A DNA stretch of 64,000 nucleotides from Pelagicoccus enzymogenes (GTDB taxonomy: Bacteria; Verrucomicrobiota; Verrucomicrobiia; Opitutales; Opitutaceae): NCBI RefSeq assembly GCF_014803405.1, contig NZ_JACYFG010000051.1, forward strand, positions 124,001-188,000. The letters run 5' to 3'. The stretch's first letter is position 1. Each line of letters starts with the position of its first letter. Both the position numbers and the translations under genes were made by a program. The notes below the pieces were generated by a model. That model did no database searches. It was not told the origin of the DNA and worked only from the letters and a program-made list of their open reading frames with translations. This document shows, in pieces, positions 58,945 through 64,000 of the stretch.

Positions 58945-60636
58945 ATGAGTACCCTGAGCACCCTCGACTGGGCGATTGTCGCCCTGTATTTCATCGTGAT
59001 CGCCGTCATTGTTTGGCGTGCCTCGCGCAAGCAGGAAACTTCTGCCGACTATTTCTTGGCGGGCCGCAACATCGGCTGGTTCGCGGTGGGCGCCTCCTTG
59101 TTCGCCTCGAACATCGGATCCGAGCACATCGTGGGCTTGGCTGGCAACGGAGCTACCAGCGGCATGGCGATGGCCCACTGGGAATTGCACGCTTGGCTAA
59201 TGGTGATGCTGGGCTGGGTGTTCGTCCCCTTCTACTACCGTTCCGGGGTCTTTACGATGCCGGAGTTTTTGGAAAAGCGCTTCAACGCGACGGCGCGTTG
59301 GATCCTCTCCATCGTTTCGCTGGTAGCTTACGTTTTCACGAAGGTTTCGGTCACGGTCTATGCGGGCGGCATGGTATTCGGGGTGATTTTGCCGGACACA
59401 TTTGGCAGCCCGGAAAACGCCTTTTGGGTGGGGGCTCTTACCACTGTGGCGCTGACGGGCCTGTACACCGTGATCGGCGGTTTCCGAGCGGTCGTCTACA
59501 CGGACGCCATGCAGGCTCTGACCTTGCTGATCGGTTCGGCGTTTATCACTTGGATCGGCTTGTCGAAGCTAGGTGGCTGGTCTGAACTGCAGGCAGTGGC
59601 GGCGACTAACGCGGAAAGCTTTTCGCTGTGGCGCCCGAACACGGATGCTGACTTTCCTTGGCTGGGCGTTTTGATCGCCTCGCCAATCATCGGCATTTGG
59701 TACTGGTGCACGGACCAATACATCGTGCAGCGCACCCTGGCGGCCAAGAACTTGCAACAGGCGCGTCGCGGAGCCATCTTCGGCGGTTTCCTCAAGGTTT
59801 GGCCGGTATTCATTTTTCTCCTACCTGGATTGATTGGCTACGCTCTCTTCCAGAAAGGGCTTATCGACTTGCCGATGAAGGAAGGGGCTGACGGTTCGCA
59901 AGTGGTCGACGGCGACGGCGTTTTCGCGACCATGGTAACGAGTTTGTTGCCTCCTGGTTTGCGAGGCTTGGTGGTAGGCGGCTTGTTGGCGGCTTTGATG
60001 AGTTCGCTCTCCTCGCTCTTCAATTCCTGCGCCTCGCTCTTCACCATCGACATCTACGAGAAGATTCGTCCCAACAGCTCGGAACGGAAGCTGGTCAACG
60101 TTGGCCGTATCGCCACCGGCATCGTTGTGGTGCTTGGCGTGCTTTGGATTCCCATCATGCCGATGATCTCTGGCGGCGGTCTGTACGTCTACCTGCAAAG
60201 CGTGCAAGGTTACCTGGCTCCTCCGATCACCGCCGTCTTCTTGCTCGGGCTTTTCTTCACCCGGATCAACGGCCGCGGAGCGGTTGCTGGTTTGAGCATC
60301 GGTTTCTTGCTGGGGATGTTGAAGCTCACCATCCAGGGCCTCGTAGGGGCGGGAATGCTGCAGGGTTCAGCTTTTTTGGTCGCGATTGGCGAATACAATT
60401 TCCTTTTCGCCACCGGCTGGCTGTTCGCTATCAGCGCCATTGTGGTCGTGGTGTTCTCCTTGACCAGCCCGGCTCCGAGCGCGGCGAGCTTGGAGAACTT
60501 GACTTACCACACCCTGAGCAAGGACAGCAAAAAGGAGACCAAGGACGGCAAGGGCGCGATCGACTACATCGGTTCCGCGGTGGTGCTTGGCTTGGTGGCG
60601 GTGATTTACCTCTACTTCAGCTTCTGGCTGAACTGA
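58945..60636 (+). CDS. Sodium/solute symporter (SSS family, SGLT-like)
   Basis: A 563-residue carrier from ATG 58945 (MSTLSTLDWAIVALYF) with about 14 membrane segments. Motifs ADYFLAGRNIGWFAVGASLFASNIGSEHIVGLAG in pieces, WEFH-like AHWELHAW and GGFRAVVYTDAMQ are the sugar-type SSS pattern. It probably imports a sugar with Na+, as expected in a marine polysaccharide degrader (inference). The upstream in-frame extension from 58816 is not used. It is divergent from the DUF2293 gene. Confidence 0.92.
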   Translation: MSTLSTLDWAIVALYFIVIAVIVWRASRKQETSADYFLAGRNIGWFAVGASLFASNIGSEHIVGLAGNGATSGMAMAHWELHAWLMVMLGWVFVPFYYRSGVFTMPEFLEKRFNATARWILSIVSLVAYVFTKVSVTVYAGGMVFGVILPDTFGSPENAFWVGALTTVALTGLYTVIGGFRAVVYTDAMQALTLLIGSAFITWIGLSKLGGWSELQAVAATNAESFSLWRPNTDADFPWLGVLIASPIIGIWYWCTDQYIVQRTLAAKNLQQARRGAIFGGFLKVWPVFIFLLPGLIGYALFQKGLIDLPMKEGADGSQVVDGDGVFATMVTSLLPPGLRGLVVGGLLAALMSSLSSLFNSCASLFTIDIYEKIRPNSSERKLVNVGRIATGIVVVLGVLWIPIMPMISGGGLYVYLQSVQGYLAPPITAVFLLGLFFTRINGRGAVAGLSIGFLLGMLKLTIQGLVGAGMLQGSAFLVAIGEYNFLFATGWLFAISAIVVVVFSLTSPAPSAASLENLTYHTLSKDSKKETKDGKGAIDYIGSAVVLGLVAVIYLYFSFWLN

Positions 60637-60734
60637 GGGGGTTGGGGCGGCGCTCGCGCTGCGACCAAGGTGCCTTTTGTGGATTCTTTGTTGTTGGTTC
60701 GATACCTCGGCTCGCTTTTATTGGGGGCTGAGCA

Positions 60735-61859
60735 ATGAACATCGGCTTGGAAGGTTTAGGTTGGAACGAGTGGTTCCAGAAGGAGTTTGACGCTGTCGAC
60801 GACGGCACGCTGACGCCTGCGCGGGTGATTCGCGAGAACCGCGGCGAGTATGTGGTCAGCACGGGCGACGCGACGGCGATCGCTCGTCTGCCGGGCGTGG
60901 AGCGTCTGGGCAAGATGGACTCGGCGGCGTATCCAACCGTTGGGGACTGGTTGGCTTTGGAGAAAGTCGAGAACGGGGAGGACTTTTTGGTGCGCAGCTT
61001 CCTCGCCCGCTACAGCTTGTTCGAGCGGAAGGTGGTAGGCGATGCCACGCGGCACCAGTCCATCGTCGCCAATTTCGATTCGCTCTTCCTGGTGACGGGC
61101 TTGGATTTGGACTTCAACACGGCCCGTATTCAGCGTTACCTGAGCTTGGCTTGGAACAGTCGCAGGGAGCTCGTGATCGTGCTGAACAAGGCGGACCTCA
61201 GGGATGATTTGCCGGAGATTCTAGAAGCGGTGCGTGAGGTGGCGGGCGAGGTTCCGGTGCACGCGGTCAGCGCTCATGACCGCTCGACCTTGGACTGCCT
61301 ATTTGAGTATCTGGGCAAGGGGAAGACCGTGGCCCTGCTCGGTTCCTCGGGCGTGGGAAAGTCTTCCTTGGTCAACGCCTTCTTGGGTGAGGACAAGTTG
61401 CTGACCCAGCAAAATCGGGCGGCTGACGGACGGGGGCGGCACACGACGACGTGGCGCGAGTTGCAGGCGATTCCCACCGGCGGGGTGCTCATCGACTTGC
61501 CTGGCATGCGGGAGTTGCAGTTGACGGGAGAGGGCGACGGAGTCGACAAGACCTTCGAAGACGTGGAAGCGCTCATGCTGGAGTGCAAGTTTCGCAACTG
61601 TCGCCACGAAGGGGAGCCCGGTTGCGCGATCGATGCGGCGATCAAGGACGGCCGCTTGGCCGCCAGCCGCTATGAGCAGTTCCTCAAGCTCAGCCAGGAG
61701 CACGCGATAGCCAAGGCCCGTCGGGAGGCGAGGGACAAGGCGATCGCTGCCCGACGTCGCCAAGTGAACGTCAAGGAAGGCGTTGCCAAAAAGGGCAAGA
61801 CGCGTCGCCAAAAGAACGCGAACCGTTCCCGGGACTTGATTGACGGAGCCAACGACTGA
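60735..61859 (+). CDS. rsgA: Ribosome small-subunit-dependent GTPase RsgA
   Basis: A 374-residue circularly permuted GTPase. An OB-fold (about 30-100) comes first. The GTPase motifs follow in the order G4 LNKADL (about residue 153), G1 LLGSSGVGKSS (about 203), G2 GRGRHTTT and G3 DLPGMRE, then the zinc knuckle CKFRNCRHEGEPGC near 285. It acts in 30S maturation. The tail is Lys/Arg-rich (KKGKTRRQKNAN). Standard length for the longer RsgA type. Confidence 0.95.
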   Translation: MNIGLEGLGWNEWFQKEFDAVDDGTLTPARVIRENRGEYVVSTGDATAIARLPGVERLGKMDSAAYPTVGDWLALEKVENGEDFLVRSFLARYSLFERKVVGDATRHQSIVANFDSLFLVTGLDLDFNTARIQRYLSLAWNSRRELVIVLNKADLRDDLPEILEAVREVAGEVPVHAVSAHDRSTLDCLFEYLGKGKTVALLGSSGVGKSSLVNAFLGEDKLLTQQNRAADGRGRHTTTWRELQAIPTGGVLIDLPGMRELQLTGEGDGVDKTFEDVEALMLECKFRNCRHEGEPGCAIDAAIKDGRLAASRYEQFLKLSQEHAIAKARREARDKAIAARRRQVNVKEGVAKKGKTRRQKNANRSRDLIDGAND

Positions 61860-61929
61860 AGGTTGCCTCTGCTCCTCCCTTACGTGGAGTTGTTCTTGAG
61901 TTTGTTGCGACCCTTGCCTTGCTAGCTAC

Positions 61930-63345
61930 ATGAGCGAATTGCTGCAGGGGCGCGAAATCTTGATCGTCGAGGATGAGCACATGGTGCGGAAGCACCTCGT
62001 AAAGTTCTTTGAGAACGCGGGGGCGAGCTGTACCGGAGTGGCGACTTTCGAGGAGGGAAAGAACGCGCTTGCGAATCTCGATTTCGACTACGCCTGGGTG
62101 GATGTGCACCTGCCGGATGGCTTGGGCTTGGATTTGCTGGAAGTGGCAAAGGCCAACGGCGACATACCGGTAGTCATCATGACGGCGGCGGGCGGCGTGG
62201 AGATGGCGGTCGATGCGATGCGCTTGGGGGCGGCGGATTACCTGACGAAGCCCTTCGATCCGCGGGAGGCGCCGCTGGTACTGGCTCGCGTGGAAGCGGG
62301 ACGCCGCAGTTCGCGTTTGCAAAGCCATGCTCGCAAGAGCAACAACGTGTCCTCGGACGACGCGGGCCTGTTTTTCGGCTCGGCCTTGGAGGGATTTCGC
62401 TCTCAGCTGGACAAGGTCTTGGCGGTGGAAGGGCGTTTGAAGTCGCAGCTGCCGCCGATCCTGATCGAGGGAGAAACCGGAACGGGCAAGACGACAGTGG
62501 CCCGCTGGCTGCACGCCAACGGAGCCCGAGCGAACAAGGAGCTGGTCGTGGTCAATTGCGCGGCCCTGCCGGAGCAGTTGGCGGAGGCGGAGCTCTTCGG
62601 ACACGAGAAGGGCGCCTTTACCGACGCCAAGCAGGCCCGCATCGGCTTGTTCGAGGCTGCAGACGGGGGGACCCTTTTTCTCGATGAGATCGCCAGCCTT
62701 TCGGAGTCGCTGCAGGCGAAGGTGCTCACCGCCATCGAGGAATCTCGGATTCGCAAGGTGGGCAGCACCAAGGACATATCGGTGAACGTGCGCTTGATCA
62801 CCGCCTCCAACCGTCCGCTCGAGCAGATGGTGAAAGAGGGATCTTTTCGCGAGGATCTCTATCATCGCCTGAACCTTTTGAAGTTCGAAATTCCGCCCTT
62901 GCGCGAGCGTGGGGGCGATGCGGTTAGGCTTGCCCAACACTTGCTTGCCCAGTTGTGCCTCAAGTATCGCATGAAGAACGCGGCATTCTCGCCGCGCTGC
63001 ATCAAGTGGATCGAGCGGTACGAATGGCCGGGCAACGTGCGGGAGCTGCAGCACGAGATAGAGCGCGCCATGATCCTCGGCGATGCGGAAGCCTTGGAAT
63101 TCGTGGGCATCGGAGAACGGCTAGGGGACCAGCCAAGCCAAGCGCAGGGTGAAGGGCCGGTCTGGCTCAAGCCCGGTTGGAGCATCCCGCAGGAAGGCTT
63201 TTCGGTGGAAACGGCAGTTATCGAGTTTATCGAGCTCGCCCTCGCCCAGACTGGTGGAAATCGCACCCAGGCGGCCAAGCTCCTCGGAGTGAACCGCGAC
63301 TACATTCGCTACCGTTTGACCCGCAAGGACAAGGGCGCGGAATAG
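61930..63345 (+). CDS. NtrC-type response regulator with altered sigma-54 loop
   Basis: A 471-residue regulator. The receiver (about 5-122) is complete: EDEH, Asp in AWVDVHLPDG, Thr in VIMTAA and Lys in LTKPFD. The AAA+ domain has Walker A GETGTGKT near 180, Walker B GGTLFLDEIA and the arginine-finger region. The loop near 227 reads GAFTDA instead of GAFTGA. A Fis HTH (GGNRTQAAKLLGVNRDYIRYRL) is at about 440-467. A sigma-54 promoter and paired repeats follow directly, so it probably controls the next gene. No cognate kinase is adjacent. Confidence 0.9.
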   Translation: MSELLQGREILIVEDEHMVRKHLVKFFENAGASCTGVATFEEGKNALANLDFDYAWVDVHLPDGLGLDLLEVAKANGDIPVVIMTAAGGVEMAVDAMRLGAADYLTKPFDPREAPLVLARVEAGRRSSRLQSHARKSNNVSSDDAGLFFGSALEGFRSQLDKVLAVEGRLKSQLPPILIEGETGTGKTTVARWLHANGARANKELVVVNCAALPEQLAEAELFGHEKGAFTDAKQARIGLFEAADGGTLFLDEIASLSESLQAKVLTAIEESRIRKVGSTKDISVNVRLITASNRPLEQMVKEGSFREDLYHRLNLLKFEIPPLRERGGDAVRLAQHLLAQLCLKYRMKNAAFSPRCIKWIERYEWPGNVRELQHEIERAMILGDAEALEFVGIGERLGDQPSQAQGEGPVWLKPGWSIPQEGFSVETAVIEFIELALAQTGGNRTQAAKLLGVNRDYIRYRLTRKDKGAE

Positions 63346-63390
63346 TGCACGGTCGCTCCTTGCGCAGGCGGCGAAACCGCGGAATAGTGC
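63336..63390. promoter_or_regulatory. Paired 13-bp direct repeats, possible enhancer of the sigma-54 promoter
   Basis: CGCGGAATAGTGC occurs at 63336-63348, overlapping the regulator's stop, and at 63378-63390. The copies start 42 bases apart (four helical turns), 100-150 bases upstream of the sigma-54 promoter. This is a suitable place for the upstream activator's binding sites. Confidence 0.5.
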
Positions 63391-63481
63391 GTGCCCTCAG
63401 GCAGCTATTGGCTGATTACAGAAAAAGCTTAATAATTGTAAGTCATTGAATAGTAATAGAATAAGTGCTTAATGCGAATGC

Positions 63482-63497
63482 TGGCGCGAGCCTTGCG
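63482..63497 (+). promoter_or_regulatory. Sigma-54 promoter
   Basis: TGGCGC, five bases, TTGCG: GG and GC are separated by exactly 10 bases as required, and 5 of 6 plus 4 of 5 bases match TGGCAC-N5-TTGCA. AT-rich DNA at 63421-63475 between the repeats and the promoter could bend (IHF-like). Confidence 0.72.
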
Positions 63498-63548
63498 ATA
63501 GGGATGTCGGTCGCCAAAACCGATAACAAATACAAGGAGACTATAGAA

Positions 63549-64000
63549 ATGAATAAGACTAAGAGAATTTTGATCTGCGCGACAGGACTTGTTTTGGGAG
63601 CATTGAGCTCCAGCACGGCGTACGGGCAAGAGGCCGAAGCCGGAGTCGAAGCCAACGTCGACGTGCAGACCTCGTTGAATCTCGAGTCCTCGCTGCTCAA
63701 CTCTAACTTGAACCTCAACGCTTCCGAGAAGCTGATCGCCCGGGCGTCTGTGAACCGTGACCGTCTTTCTGAGGAAATGCAGGCCAACTTGACCGCCTTG
63801 GAAGAGGCCCAAGCCGAAATCGTGGCCACTTGGGAGAGCGAGTACAAGCCGGCGGTCGACGCGACCCAGGAGCAGATCCTAGAGGCGAGGGCCGCCTTCG
63901 AGGCGGAGATGAAAACTCAAATCGACGCAGCCTTGGAGCTGAGAAAGAGCTTGGTTGCAGGGCTGCGAGAGGATTTGCGGGCTCAGGTGGGATCCCGCGA
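63549..64000 (+). CDS. Secreted coiled-coil protein, 3' end outside the window
   Basis: The first 150 residues of an open frame with no stop before the window edge. AAGGAG lies 9 bases before the ATG. It starts MNKTKRILICATGLVLGALS with a signal cleaved near AYG-QE. The mature part begins with a Val/Asn/Leu-rich segment (VQTSLNLESSLLNSNLNL). It then becomes a long helix or coiled coil (LSEEMQANLTALEEAQAEIV, AFEAEMKTQIDAALEL). I do not recognise a family. It is the only gene here behind a clear sigma-54 promoter. Confidence 0.75.
   Translation, partial: MNKTKRILICATGLVLGALSSSTAYGQEAEAGVEANVDVQTSLNLESSLLNSNLNLNASEKLIARASVNRDRLSEEMQANLTALEEAQAEIVATWESEYKPAVDATQEQILEARAAFEAEMKTQIDAALELRKSLVAGLREDLRAQVGSR

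Noticed and set aside
1-64000. CRISPR arrays, transposases, prophage genes, rRNA and tRNA genes
   Set aside because: None seen on either strand by reading; a tRNA or covariance-model search was not possible here.

Overview
The window reads as a chromosomal segment of a motile, Gram-negative, moderately high-GC bacterium. Outer-membrane beta-barrels, an LpxR-type lipid A deacylase and a lipoprotein show two membranes. Flagellin, FliD, FliS, FlgM, CheX and pseudaminic acid genes show a glycosylated flagellum. The mix of families (GNAT-nitrilase fusion, McsA-like protein, AspT-type exchanger, Na+/sugar symporter, small flagellins) would fit a marine Verrucomicrobiota of the Opitutae/Pelagicoccus type. 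That placement is an inference from gene content, not from a marker gene. I saw no rRNA, tRNA, CRISPR array, insertion sequence or prophage.

Layout: 1-13000 is mostly housekeeping: aldo/keto reductase, Na+/alanine symporter, OsmC, RNA m5U methyltransferase, SufE, RibD deaminase, YidD, dCTP deaminase, GNAT-nitrilase, and a large orphan P-loop ATPase. 13000-32600 is a motility island: ATP-grasp enzyme, two flagellins flanking an unrecognised small gene, a MOSC/Maf/MobA group, fliD-lipoprotein-flgM-fliS-chaperone, pseudaminic acid genes pseC-pseG facing pseB-pseI, a sigma-54 activator, cheX and a REC-REC-STAS protein. 32700-45100 holds gltX-glnS, a Sel1 protein, a Fur-family regulator, priA, mpl and class I fumarase. 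45300-50700 pairs an SLC13 carrier with a response regulator/histidine kinase and an AspT-type exchanger, possibly a C4-dicarboxylate module. 50700-64000 has beta-barrel, AI-2E, hisC, CorC-type, DUF2293, Na+/sugar symporter and rsgA genes. It ends with a sigma-54 activator next to a sigma-54 promoter that drives a secreted coiled-coil protein cut by the window edge.

Two regulatory layers stand out. First, six promoters match the flagellar sigma-28 consensus (TAAAGTTT-N11-GCCGATAA) with exactly 11-bp spacing: two flagellins, the small gene between them, fliD, flgM and cheX. Second, the leaders of both flagellins and of the small gene each contain two hairpins that present GGA in the loop, the downstream one covering the Shine-Dalgarno. 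This is the architecture of CsrA-controlled flagellin mRNA. The 112-residue gene between the flagellins shares both layers and is the best candidate here for an undescribed component.

The window also carries at least four families of short dispersed palindromes placed just after stop codons, several orphan intrinsic terminators that may mark small RNAs, and a NtrC-type regulator whose sigma-54 contact loop reads GAFTDA rather than GAFTGA.
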